From Telopea speciosissima (Eukaryota > Streptophyta > Magnoliopsida > Proteales > Proteaceae), in contig NC_057918.1 of NCBI RefSeq assembly GCF_018873765.1, positions 7,758,862 to 7,822,861 on the forward strand: DNA of 64,000 nucleotides. Direction: 5' to 3'. Positions 1 to 11,600 of the stretch are shown here, in pieces. Position numbers and translations under genes: made by a program. A model generated the notes under the pieces. The model ran no database searches. It saw only the letters and a list, made by a program, of their open reading frames with translations, and was not told the DNA's origin. The first letter of the stretch is position 1. Each line of letters begins with the position of its first letter.

Positions 1-22
1 GGTAATACTTAATTATTGTAAT

Positions 23-202
23 GGGAGAAAGAACGCTAACTAATTGTGTGTGGCGCATGGCCCGTGTGCCTAGACACTAGGCCACATGAAAATTATTGTC
101 GCGCCCTATGAAAAGGTTGAAAAGCCTAAGGGTGCGACGATCATTTCACGTGGCCCTGTGTCTAGGTGCAGGGGTGTGCGACCTAATAGTGTTTTTTTTT
201 TC
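23..202. mobile_element. MITE-like element, family A, copy 1
   Basis: The left end reads GGGAGAAAGAACGCTAACTA and the right end, read on the other strand, carries ACACTATTAGGTCGCAC; together they form imperfect terminal inverted repeats matching the other family A copies. The interior has the shared motif CACGTGGCCCTGTGTCTAGG. It has no coding capacity, so it must be non-autonomous. No clear target-site duplication was found here. Confidence 0.6.
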
Positions 203-336
203 ACTTATGATTTGTAAGGGTTATCTGGTAATTATTAAGAAAAAGTAAGTTGTTGATGTTTGATTATTTGTATAGTTGGGAAGTTATTTGTATATTTAGG
301 AATTGTGAATTTATTTGAGTGTTTAAGCATGGTTTG

Positions 337-600
337 AAGTATCGGTATTGGATCAGCCACATCAGATGATCTATACCTGTATCGGCTTAGGTCGATCTCA
401 ATACTTGGTTGATCTCGTTTGGAGGAACAATATGGATTGGGGGGGGTTTAAAACTATCAAAAAACCTAGTTTTTAGGAAAACCAAGGGCAAAACTGTTTG
501 GTAATTTGTATCGATAACGTATCAGTTTCTGAGATGGTTAATACAAAATCTGATATCATGCACTAAATCCATGTGTTTAAATGCCCATAACCGTCAAGGA
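337..600. repeat. Degenerate dispersed repeat, family F
   Basis: The stretch is rich in TATCG/CGATA words and ends near ATGCACTAAATCCATG. A similar order of motifs occurs at about 4105-4355, where the matching end reads ATGCACTAAAATCATG. Shorter patches with the same words lie near 49255-49330 and 56690-56790. Class and ends are unknown to me. Confidence 0.4.
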
Positions 601-2243
601 ACCGAAATTAGACTGTCTAATTATTAAACATGATTAGATCCTAGTTTGGAATTGGGACGATTCTCGGATTGGCCCTTTGGAACTCGAGACTTTCTAAATG
701 ACACTTCTATATGTGTATTTAAAATTTGACACTTCTTTAAATTAAAATTTTTAAATAAAAAATGTAAAAGTATTTTTTTTAAAATAATTTAAAAATAACA
801 TATTATGTCATTATAAAAAGTTATCATTGCCATACATATTTTTTAAGTATATATGTGAAATGACAATATATATCCCATTGAAAAAAATTATGTGTTACTT
901 TTAAAAAAATAAAAAAAAAAAAATTATAAATTATTTTTTTAGTAAACAAGATTTTAAATTATTTGACACTTTGAGATATGTAACTAGAGAGAAAATCTCA
1001 TCACAATATGATGTCATTGAACTAAAAGGCAATTATGTCTCATTGTAACCAGCCGTGGTTACACAGCAAAACCTTTCCAATAAAAAACAAATAAAAAGAG
1101 TTTACTTTTCTTGTTATGTGGCCTTTACTGCTGCAGAGAGTCATCATAGAAGGTAACCTAAATCTGTAAGTATGTAATAGCCAAATTAAAAAAGTTAAAT
1201 CATTCTTGAAGGCTAAACATCAATCCTTCTGTGGTTAGTGTGAAGTGTAAATCAAGAAGAGATTTGTCATTTTATGGGTTAGCTTTAGCTAAGGTGTCAC
1301 GTAATTATCATTATCTTTGGATTTTAATTAATAATAAGCATAAAATGGATTGACTTAGGTGGGTGGAGTGTTTGACTTCTGGAATGAAATTGGTATTTTA
1401 TTTTTGATATTAATGAATAATTTAGGTTTAAAAACTTAAAAAAAAAAAAAACTCATCAACTGGCCAACCTAAGGAGAAGACTTATCCAATAATTTAATTT
1501 AATTCAATTCTTACTAGAAACTTCTATAGAAAAAGAGTTGTATTGGCTTGAAAGTTCTTTTTCTCAAAAGTTCAGATTGTATGCGGGGCCTACAATTACC
1601 CAATTAGACTTGGGATTGTGCGCCCTTTTTCTCTTTGGTTCAACTGGTCTGAGCCAGTCAACTTAGGTTGGGAGTTGGGACCACCCAACTTTCTAGACAC
1701 TTTTAATGGGTTTTAGGTCACCTAGTATTTGGAAGATCTGACCTTTAAAACAAGTAAGAGAACCTGGTTTGGGTCTCATTCAACTTATTCGGCAGGCAAA
1801 GTTATCGTCAAGGCCCTATTGAGAGAAGCTTATATTAAAGTTTTCCACATCATCCTCTCTCTAAGGGACACTCAAATTTTAAGGTCAATTATTCATTATT
1901 GATCTAATAAAATTTCATTTCAATCCAATATGAAGATATTAAAAGTTCTAATTTTTTTTAAAAAAATTAAATTATACAAGTGTAATTTGACCATTGAAAA
2001 TATAGGTGAGATGGAATCCTAAACTGGACACATGGCTAATCCATGTGTAAACTAGCCCTCTATATGGCACTATGAATTCTTTTCCTCTGTCTTTCTACGT
2101 GTACAGGGATGGCATAGTCATCACATGGGTTATTCAAGTTCTTAATGCCTTCATATATATGAAGAATTCTCTTCACAAAATGCCTTTTAAGGTTTTGGGT
2201 TGAACCCTCCAACATTGTGAAATGATTTTATGATATTTAATAT

Positions 2244-2413
2244 GGGAAAAAGAATGCTACCTGATCGCGTGGATCTTGTACCACAAGAATATGCGAAAGT
2301 ACCACCCTCCTCCCCATGAAATAAAAAACTACATGTAAGTTGGTGCTCCTATGTGGGTTCTCATTGGCCCATGTTGGTGCAGGCACTACACAACCAAACA
2401 ACGACCTCTTGCC
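2244..2413. mobile_element. MITE-like element, family A, copy 2 (8-bp TSD)
   Basis: The left terminus is GGGAAAAAGAATGCTACCTG. The right terminus on the other strand begins GGCAAGAGGTCGTTGTTTGG and continues with GTTGTGTAGTGCC, exactly as at the left end of the copy at 29663. The element is flanked by TTTAATAT at 2236-2243 and again at 2414-2421. An 8-bp target-site duplication is typical of hAT transposons, so family A is best read as a hAT-like MITE. Confidence 0.7.
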
Positions 2414-2569
2414 TTTAATATATTATTTGTTAGAGTAACATTTGAAGCAATTGGACCAGTTTTTCATCTATTCAATATTTGTTCCTGCCGATTGAACCCA
2501 GGTCGTTCATGATGAAGTAACAAGAGATTGATCAATAATATAGAGCTTTAAAGTGGAAAAAAAATCCTC

Positions 2570-2731
2570 TCCAATTCCTCAATAGTGCACTGCGGTGCAG
2601 TTTGGGGCGGAGAGATCAACACTTGTTAGGCACGACATCTAATGATGCTGAGTTTGTAAAAAAAACTGGAACAATAAGCTCACCAAGGGTCAACCTCATT
2701 GCACCATTGAGGAATTGAAGAAGATAATAAT
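2570..2731. mobile_element. MITE-like element, family B, copy 1
   Basis: The left end reads AATCCTCTCCAATTCCTCAA and the right end on the opposite strand reads TTATCTTCTTCAATTCCTCA, followed in both by a short TGCA-containing match, giving terminal inverted repeats of roughly 25-30 bp. The same ATTATC...CTCCAATTCC end occurs at 17964, 40288 and, more diverged, 49062. There is no open frame inside. Confidence 0.55.
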
Positions 2732-3019
2732 TAGTTTCAAACTGTGGTTAAAAGTCCAAAATTTTTATTTTTGAGGAGGAGGGTAAAATAATTATCTTGT
2801 CGTATGCGGTACGGTGCGCAAGAGTCCATGATGAAGAATAGGATTTATAGCAAGAAGCATGAAGAGCGCAATCATTAATCATGTGAAAGAGAGAAAAAAG
2901 TGATTTTAACCAAAAAAAAAAAATAGGGATGAGCATCTATTTCAGTGGTCAGTGCTTAGGAGTCAGATAACTCTTGCCTCATAGCCCTTCCGAATGACTC
3001 CTCTCTGCACCCCCCCCCC

Positions 3020-3272
3020 TAGCAGCGGCAAACATAATGCTGGATATTTGGCCATTTGGGACCTTATTCCCCGTGTTGGGGCTATTTCCTTTAAGTGGGT
3101 TTTTAGAAAAACGAACCATGTCGCTGACGTCCTAATTAGAAAGGCTCTATCTTTGATAAGTAAAATAGATTGGTCTATTTTCACCTTTTGGCTCTTGGAT
3201 TTGTGTAATAGGTGTCCTTGTAATTGCTTGTCTAGTTCTTTAATAAAATTTTTCTTTATCAAAAAAAAATAA
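3020..3272 (+). mobile_element. LINE (L1-like) 3' end, RNase H remnant
   Basis: The plus strand encodes the tail of a plant LINE RNase H domain: AISFKWVFRKTNHVADVLI followed by RKAL, matching the family pattern in which a hydrophobic strand leads to R-x-x-N-x-x-A-D. After the coding end comes TTTAATAAAATTTTTC and an A-run at about 3261-3269, the usual 3' end of plant L1 elements. Everything upstream of the RNase H tail is missing, so this is a strongly 5'-truncated, dead copy. Confidence 0.65.
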
Positions 3273-3774
3273 ACAATTGCTTTGATAGTTGGGTCTAGAG
3301 TAAACTTAAGGAAAGTGAAGAGCTTGACCCACTTACCCCACCTTAGGTTATGTTTGGCCGACAAAAAATGGATAGAAAAAAATGAACATGACTAATATAA
3401 GGAAGATTCCTCCCATAAGGCAAAAATCACACAATTGATTTATTATTAATTTTTTTTATGAAAAGCAAAATATTATAACTGGGAAGAAGAAACAAACAAT
3501 GATTTGATTGATTTATGTATTTCTCTACCCTTCGAATTATTTCTCTACCCTTCGAATTAAAATTTTTTGATTTTTTTTTTTTTCAATTCATTTCTTGCAA
3601 ACAGAAATCAGTGTCCGGTGGGTCCTTGTCAGCCCCCGGACCTAGCACCCCAAAAAAAGGGATTTAAATCATTTGATCTGCTGGTGGATTTTCAAGTACA
3701 AAATCCGAGTACAAGTTACAAAATAAGCCTTGGAAAATGTGTAAAATGAAACTGACTCGAGTTTTGAGCATGGT

Positions 3775-4095
3775 TTGAGATAAGGGTGTTAAAATCAAAT
3801 CGAAATCGAATTTAACTTTTAAGTTAAAACATGAAATTGTTTAATAAATGGTTTGATTACGAATTTTTAAATTGAGATTATCTAGTTAAATGATTTAAAT
3901 TAAACTATCTAATCGAATAAACTGTTTAACACTCTTAAATGTACATAAATGTGCAAAAACCAAATAAAAGCCATTTAAAACCAAAATCGTGAAACAATTT
4001 AACAAATGGTTCGGTTATGATTGCAAATCTGAGATCGTTTAATTAAATGGTTTGAACCAAACCAAATCGATTACACCGAAAATCGAATCGATTAA
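3775..4095. repeat. AT-rich degenerate repeat (AATCGAAT/GGTTTGATT words)
   Basis: Repeated words related to AAATCGAATCGAAT and AATGGTTTGATT recur on both strands here. Similar word composition is seen near 5205-5405, 38755-39095, 39985-40125, 58325-58515 and 60280-60515. I cannot assign a transposon class or exact ends. Confidence 0.35.
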
Positions 4096-4104
4096 TACCC
4101 TTAG

Positions 4105-4720
4105 TTTGAGGTATCGTGTTGGATTTCAAATACGAATATCGCTAGCCATTGATCTCGAAACCATGCCAATATTGTATCAATAAAATAATATAGATCAAGG
4201 GTAAAACAGTCAAAATATTTGATTTTTCAGAACATTTGGGGAGAGCAAACTTGTCTAATACGGGCCAATCTATACCGATTCATATTGATATCGTATTAGT
4301 TTTGAAGATGACCGATACCTGATTCAATACTATGCACTAAAATCATGCTCCTTTGAGTCTTGAGAGTCTCATTGTGTTGTCATGAGAGTGCATCCCTATT
4401 TAAGTATGAGATCATTATCATGTTTTAGGTATTGGATATCAGCGGATGAGTAGCGATATATGGGGATGGTATTAGTTGATATCGGTCGTATCAAACAGTT
4501 TTGCCTTCAATGATACCATTATCATGGGGTATTTTGAGAATTATACCTCCATGTCCATACCGTACATCGATCCAGTATCAGCTTAGGTATTAGTATCAGT
4601 ATTGGGAATCCGATACATAAGAACATGATTGTTATCAATATCCAATATAAGGATCAGTTGTATCGGCCAAAGGATAGTCGATCGCTTGATATGGCTTAAT
4701 CAATCCCCACCACTTTAAGA
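4105..4720. repeat. Degenerate dispersed repeat, family F, second copy
   Basis: TATCG-type words are dense, and the first 250 bp parallel 337-600. The part from about 4400 onward looks like further material of the same kind, possibly another copy or an inverted part. No coding capacity is visible. Confidence 0.35.
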
Positions 4721-5204
4721 CCTAGGACTGTGACCTTGTTTAACTAATCGATCCTTATAGACATGACAAACGCCATGAAAATCCCAAAAATTACAGATTT
4801 CTTTGATGCAAAGGCCAAAAAGTCTCCGAAAGAGACTGATATTCTTAGTTACAAAATCAAATCAACATTGGGGCCATTGGGGATTTCTCGGCCTCAGATT
4901 TCACCCTTATTCTTGTCATGTCACTTTTAGAAGTCAACCGTTAAGGAGAGAGTGTCCAAGTTCTTATATGTATTAAGACTGTTCAATAATTTTGCACCAA
5001 TTGAGGGAGAATTCTTCCTTCTCTAACTGTGAAGGAAAACTTTGGCCAGTAATAAATATCGGCTTGGGAGAGATGGGTGCACACTCTTCAATTTGATAGA
5101 TTTATTTCTAATGTGTGACACAAAAACTCTCATGACTATAGCTGTCTCCAAGACTCTGATGGGTATACCATAATCCAATAATGTAGATGACTATTGGGAA
5201 ACGT

Positions 5205-5405
5205 TTCACTCATGGTCTGAGGAATTGGAATCGGATTGTGTGAATTGACGACACCAATCCCGGTTTTTGTCAATTCTGTGAACCCTTTTTTGAATCTATT
5301 GGTTTCATATGGTTTCAACCAATTCCACTGACTTCTTGACCGATTCCAATCAGTTAAGAATCAGAATCGATGGAAATCGATCCCATCCCTGATTCTGTTA
5401 TCTTA
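5205..5405. repeat. Degenerate repeat rich in AATCGAT words
   Basis: GGAATCGGATTG, CCAATCCCGG, CCGATTCCAATC and GAATCGATGG occur within 200 bp. The word content resembles 58325-58515 and 60280-60515. No ends or target duplications are identifiable. Confidence 0.35.
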
Positions 5406-5681
5406 AACCTTAGCTTCACTTCAGCAGGAATTAGTTTAGGTGATATGTAACACCGTTTCTATGCACTTAAACTTAGCCAACATAAAGGAGAATCCAATAA
5501 AAACTGAAAAGAAGAGGAAAGAGATGTGCTTCCTGAAAATAAATGCACCATTTTTTTTCCCTCTTTCAATTTCCCTTATTCTATTGCCATAAAATGGCTG
5601 TTCTGTTTGCAAACAAGAAATTATATGCATGCAATCATACATTTACAGACGCTCTTCTGGTCATGTAGAGTTCACTGTAAA

Positions 5682-8600
5682 TCATGCAGGGACAGGGCTT
5701 AACTTAGATGATGGTTGTACACTTGCAGCAAAGTTCCGAGCCCACAGATCATAGTGTATGATCTCCTCAAGAGATGGGTTCGTCACTAACTCTGACTGGT
5801 GCTTATTGCAGGTTAGCTCCACAACTTTGAAAATATCCAGGTAGCTGATTCTGAAAAGTTCATGGCACATGCTTATCAGGAGATGAATCCAATAGTCTTA
5901 AGAAAATCAGCAGCATAGCTCATTGTGTTATTTTAGTTATTCCAGCATATCTGATCCAAGAATTAGTAATGTTGGAAAAGCAACAAGCTATAACAAATCA
6001 AACTGAGGGTCAATGATATGAACAATCACCCTACAGAATATAGAGTGGACATAGAGGTTTCAGAAAACATAATCTGTTTTATTCTTTCAAGAGGCATTCA
6101 CACCCCTCTTGAGATCATGTTAGGTTAATCAACACTCTTTTCCTCTGTGTTGATCTTCTTTTCTTCTTTTTAACAAAATAATATAACATTGCATATAGCA
6201 CCTAATGCAAAACCAAAAACTTTTACTGGCACCATTAACACTATCCAAACTAGAACGAAATAATGGAGACTACTTGATTAAATAAATAACTTCAGTGACA
6301 ACACTCGCTTTTTCAACAGCATTGTTCTTTTCAATCAGATAGTTAATGGAAACTTTCGGCCAAGAAGGAACCATTAGTTTCTACTATTATTAAGTACAGC
6401 ATAGCTTCACCTACGAGAACATAATTTTTTTTTTCAACGAATCATGCTTCTAAGAAACTTTATCATAGGATATTATGATCCTCTGATATAGTTTGACCTT
6501 GTCATTTGAAGTCAAAGAAAACTAACCAGGAAAGAAGCTAGCAGTTTTGCAGTTAATTTCACACTCTTTAAAGCATTTGTTCGAAAATTTAATTTTCAGT
6601 AACAGGCTGCTAGATTATTTCCATGGCAAAAAGAGAAACAGTTCCATACATTCTTAGTACATAAATGTGACTTCAAATTCTATAGATCCTCTGTAGAAGA
6701 TGTAAGCCTCTTGACAAGGAGGAGTACCAAAAAAGAAAATACTTGATAAGAATGGACAAGCAACAAAAGAAAATAAGTCACTTAACTGTATAAGGGTTAA
6801 AAAAATAAGAAACAAAAGTACTTACTTCTCATCAATAAACATCTCCACAGCTTTCTCATTTGCTGCACTCAAAACTCCAGTCATTGTGCCTCCAGCCCGT
6901 CCAGCAGCATAGGCAAGATTCATGGATGGGTATTTCTCATTGTCAGGCGCTTTAAATGTTAGGGAACCAAGCCTGCATAATATCATGAAAATTAGATAAA
7001 AATTGTCCTTTCTCACTATATTCTAGAATTATCGGCACATGCCTGTACTTTGATTGACAGATGCACCGTTAATGTTTTCAAGTTATGAATAACACCAGAA
7101 ATACCAGAAAAACCACCTCAAATAATAAATTTGAAGAAGTAAACAGAATGGATGACCAAACTAATGGGTGAGAACATAATAGGAAGGTAGTGCCAAAGAA
7201 TTAGAGAAGTTTCACCATACTTTTGTGATTTAATCTATATTCTTACCTTTCTTTTTTCTTTGCATTGAGAAGTAATATAACCCATTAAACAATAATGTAC
7301 TTACTGCACTGCTATATTGAGAGTAAGAGTATAGTGCTATGAAAAAGAAAAGAGGTCCCTACTTGCAAAGATCAAGACGAGGCCAAGTTATCTCAGAGCA
7401 GTAAACTCTGTCTGGCCATGACAGTGTGTAAAGAATTGGCAGACGCATGTCAGGCCATCCTAACTGGGCCAATACAGATGAATCCTGGGAAAAACAGGAA
7501 AAAGAAATCCCGAACTATCAGTGCATATAATCTGGTGTAACATCAAATTTTCAGTTTCTTGTAACTTCAATCCAATGCTCCACAGAATACCTCCCCCCCC
7601 CGCCCCCCTTAAAAAAAAAGAGACTGACTAAAAATTAAGGTTATCCTTTTAGAATTCTATAACACAAGGAAAACCACAGAGAAATAAATTATCAAAGAAA
7701 TAACTGTGATGGTGGAAAAAGGCAAGAAATGAACCTGGGTCTCAACCATTGAGTGTATAATTGACTGTGGATGAATCACAATCTCAATATCATCATATTC
7801 AGCCCCAAATAGATAGTGAGCTTCAATGACTTCTAGGCCCTGTTAAGAGGGGGAAAGTTGGAGTGCAGGAAGGAAAAGGAAGCTGGGTTTTAGCATTTTA
7901 GGTTCTCAGATGATGCATGATTTAGCAGATAACATAATAAAACATGAAAAGAAAAAGAGGGGGACAAAAACTAAAAAGCAATTAGACAACTACGAAAAAA
8001 GCAAACCTTGTTGAAAAGGGTAGCAGAATCCACTGTTATCTTCTTTCCCATAGTCCAGTTAGGGTGTTTTAAAGCATCAGCAACTTTCACTTCTTTCAAT
8101 TTTTCAACAGGCCAATCCCTGTCAGGGAACCACAAGTACCTGGTTAACCCTAGGTTCCAAATGCTGGATCTATAATTAAAGGAAGAGTGTAAAAGATATG
8201 AGCTTTTTAAATCTATGTGAAATAACTAAATAATCTATCATGAATAGATTGACATCTGATTTTTTTACTCATTTCACTTTCCTCTAATCAAGAGAAGAGG
8301 TCATATTGAGAACGATAAATACCAGATTTCACGTACGGATTTAGGTCACATGCAATGGTGGAATTATTGAGTGCTTAGAACTATAATCTTAATTCATAAA
8401 TAGAATAAACATGTGCACATCTTACTTTTGCAGAGGCAATTGAGTGCAGCAGTAAGGATGAGTGATATGATACCAATTAGAGTCAGAACACTGAGTGGTA
8501 GACAAAAAGTGGGGGGAAAAATTAGTGAAAAAGGATATGAAGAGCCTATGCTTGACAACTAAACCTTAAACATAGTCAAATGATGAAGCAGAGTCCATGT

Positions 8601-11600
8601 AGCTGACATCAGTTAGTTAGGAAAAGGGCTTACTTAAGTGTACATTTAATTATAATTCAAGTAATATCACTTTTCAAAGAGAAATAACCAGAAATCATCT
8701 TCCATGCTTCTTGTTTCCCTCTAATAGTGGCATGCCTTGTGGGGTTTGAAACACTTGAGTGGAGTTACAAGTCGTATGAATTCACACCTGAAAGCTCCTC
8801 CTGAAGCAGTCAAAATTATGCGTCTAAGTGCACCCTCCGGCAAACCCTGGATACACTGGAGACAAGAAGATCTCTCTCAGCTTCTCTAATCAGCATTGAT
8901 AAAAGATGGAATCAAAAGGATGCATCTAACATGAACATGAAATCGTTAAACAAGTAAATACCAAAACACATGTTTTTCGTGTTATTGCAAACAATTAAGT
9001 CCACAATAAGATGGAAGAATCTCAAACATATATCCATAATTTATAGGGCGGATAGATACTCGAGGAGGGGGAGAAGGGAGATACCAGTAAGATAACATGT
9101 TCAGAGTTCAGACCTGAAAAATTGCAGAATGTTCAGAATCAGCAGGAAGTATTTTCACTTTATGCTTTTGAGCAAGTGGAAGCACAAAAGGACCCCCAGC
9201 AATCAAAGTCTCTTTATTTGCCAATGCTATATCTTTTCCTGCTTCTATTGCAGCCACTGTGGGCTACAAAAACAATAAAGAAAGAGCAACGATCAGCCTA
9301 ATGTCTTATTGGTTCCCTTTTTAACTCATTGTAGTTATGATTGCTTATAAGTAATGCATAATTTATTCAGGACATTGTTTCTTCTCCTTTTGTTAATCAC
9401 AAAGGAAAGATAATTAAAAAAGCATTGCAAGATAAATCATGGTTATCGATGCGATCAAAGTTATTTTTCAGATAGCAAGTACCTAGGTTTTCACAAGTAC
9501 AGTGTAAAATCAATCATGCAGTGAAGTAGAAGTACTGAGGCTTTTACCTGTACCACCAGGCCAAAAAGGAGCCAGATTGCACATGATTATGCCAACAGTT
9601 TTTTTTTTGTTAGCAACAGCAAAATAATTTTGTAGGAAAAAGAAGGAAAAAACAAAGGAACAGGGCATAAAAGCATCAAATTAATCCCACAACCTTACAA
9701 ACTATGATCACTTTTAGAAGAACTCTTTTCCTTCCATAACAAATCTGGGTCTACCACCATCTTCCTCCTACCATCTTCTGGAGCTGCTACATCAGAACCC
9801 TCTAGGTGGTTCAGCGAACTCCCACCATCAACTTGGCAGTCACATACCAACCCAGATAGCACTATAGCAGTGTTGTTGGTTTTGGCCTCAAAACACTCAG
9901 ATCGGTGAGGCCCTATCACTCCCCAGATTCCATATGCATGTTTTAAGGACCAAGACCAGCCACTAAATGAAATCCTAGCATTGAAAATATCCACATGTTC
10001 AAGGTGTGCCCAAATTATCTTTTGGGACCTACCTTTTCCAATCACTCTAATGAATACAACAAAAATTACATGGACGAGAGTCTAATCGATTAGGAAAAGT
10101 AAAACAACAACAACTCAGCCTAATCCCAACTAAATGGGTTGGCTGATTAGGAAAAGTAAAATTTGAGATATATTTTTGTCATTATGAAATTTTGTTTAGA
10201 CACTAGATAATCCTAAAGAACATTTTAAAACAAAATGGGAATTGATTTAAATATTCATTTTCTGTGAGCTTAGTTAGCCAACTCCTCACAAGTGAGGTAC
10301 ATATTGTCAGAATCAAAGGATGGCTTCTCTACTTGTTAGGGCATAAAGCATACATTTTACCATATTGGACAGAGTTACTCGGTGCTTTCTTATGCTTTTC
10401 AGGTTTTAGGTGAATTCTTGAGAAAATGGAGGAGATGATGCTAAGGAAGTGTTTTTAAGGTGTTTAAAGGTGTTAATGGCTTGGATGCGTAGCCCATCGA
10501 GTCAGCTTCAGAATGGTTTAAACGGCACATGATTCCGAGTTGAAACGAAGAAGTTACGGCCGTTTCCGTAACGAAGCACGAAAATGGTCTATAGGGGTTT
10601 ATTTGTAATTATTGACAGTCGGCTGGGGACAAAGTGAAGCAAAAGTTCAGATTGCAGGGGCCTTAACAGAATTATTAGAAGTTACATTTCTTGTACCCGA
10701 AAGATTCCATTTGGAGGGCTCTGGACAGTCCAACTTCAACTTGAGATATCTTGGGCTCCCGATCTCCAAATTGGACGAAATTTGGGTCTATTTTGGGTGA
10801 TTTTTCGCAAGGAACACAATGGTGAGGCCTATATAAGCACCCCATGCTCCACGTTTCCTGAAGAACAGAATGGGTATTTTATTTATTTTTGAAAGAATCC
10901 TAGTCATCACCCTTACTCTCTCTCTCCTCCAACTTCTCAAGGGCACTTCTGGAATTCTACTTGGGATAGACTTATTTTGAAAGATATTCTCACCTATGGA
11001 AAGTTGAAAAATCAAAGATGCTTTGATTTTATTGCTTGGAAACGATATCTACAAAGAAAAGGAAGCACTTGTTAGAATTGGAAGTTTACTTTTCTAGAAA
11101 TAGAAGGTCTATGTAAACAATCTTCTCTTCTTCTTCTTTCTATTTTTTTTCTTTTTTCTTAGGATTCAAGGCATTGTAAAAGAGGAAGGAGAAGAGAATA
11201 TTCTCTTTTCTTAGGGAATATTTCTCCTACACTTCCCTCTTCTCCCTTCTCTTCTCTTCCCCCTATAAATACCCCTTGCCCTTTGGGTTGTAAGAAGTTA
11301 GTTTTTAGTTAGTTTCTAGTTAATTTTAATTCAGTTTTTTAGTGTAATTTTTACTTCATTCACTTAGTGAAATTTTTCTCTTTCTTTTCTAGTTCTAGTT
11401 TTGGCTTAAGTTCTTAGTTTTGATTTCATAAGTCTAGTTTAATGGTTGTAATAGTTTTAGTTTAAAGCTTCTTAGTCTAAGTTCCTATGTTGATGACAAG
11501 ACATGGAGATTTAGAAGAGGAAGCCATGGTGAGTTTATTCAAGTATTCAAGCACATCAAGGTATCTCATTCTCTAAACCCTTAATCTCATTCTCCCTTTC

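Larger units (their letters stand above)
1..5681. other. Intergenic region left of DXR
   Basis: I find no protein gene in this AT-rich stretch. It holds two copies of a short inverted-repeat element family (23-202 and 2244-2413), a second inverted-repeat element (2570-2731), a LINE 3' end (about 3020-3272) and degenerate unclassified repeats (about 337-600, 3775-4095, 4105-4720 and 5205-5405). A 20-bp tandem duplication lies near 3519-3557. The open frames present are short, lack homology I can recognise, and coincide with repeats. Confidence 0.7.
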
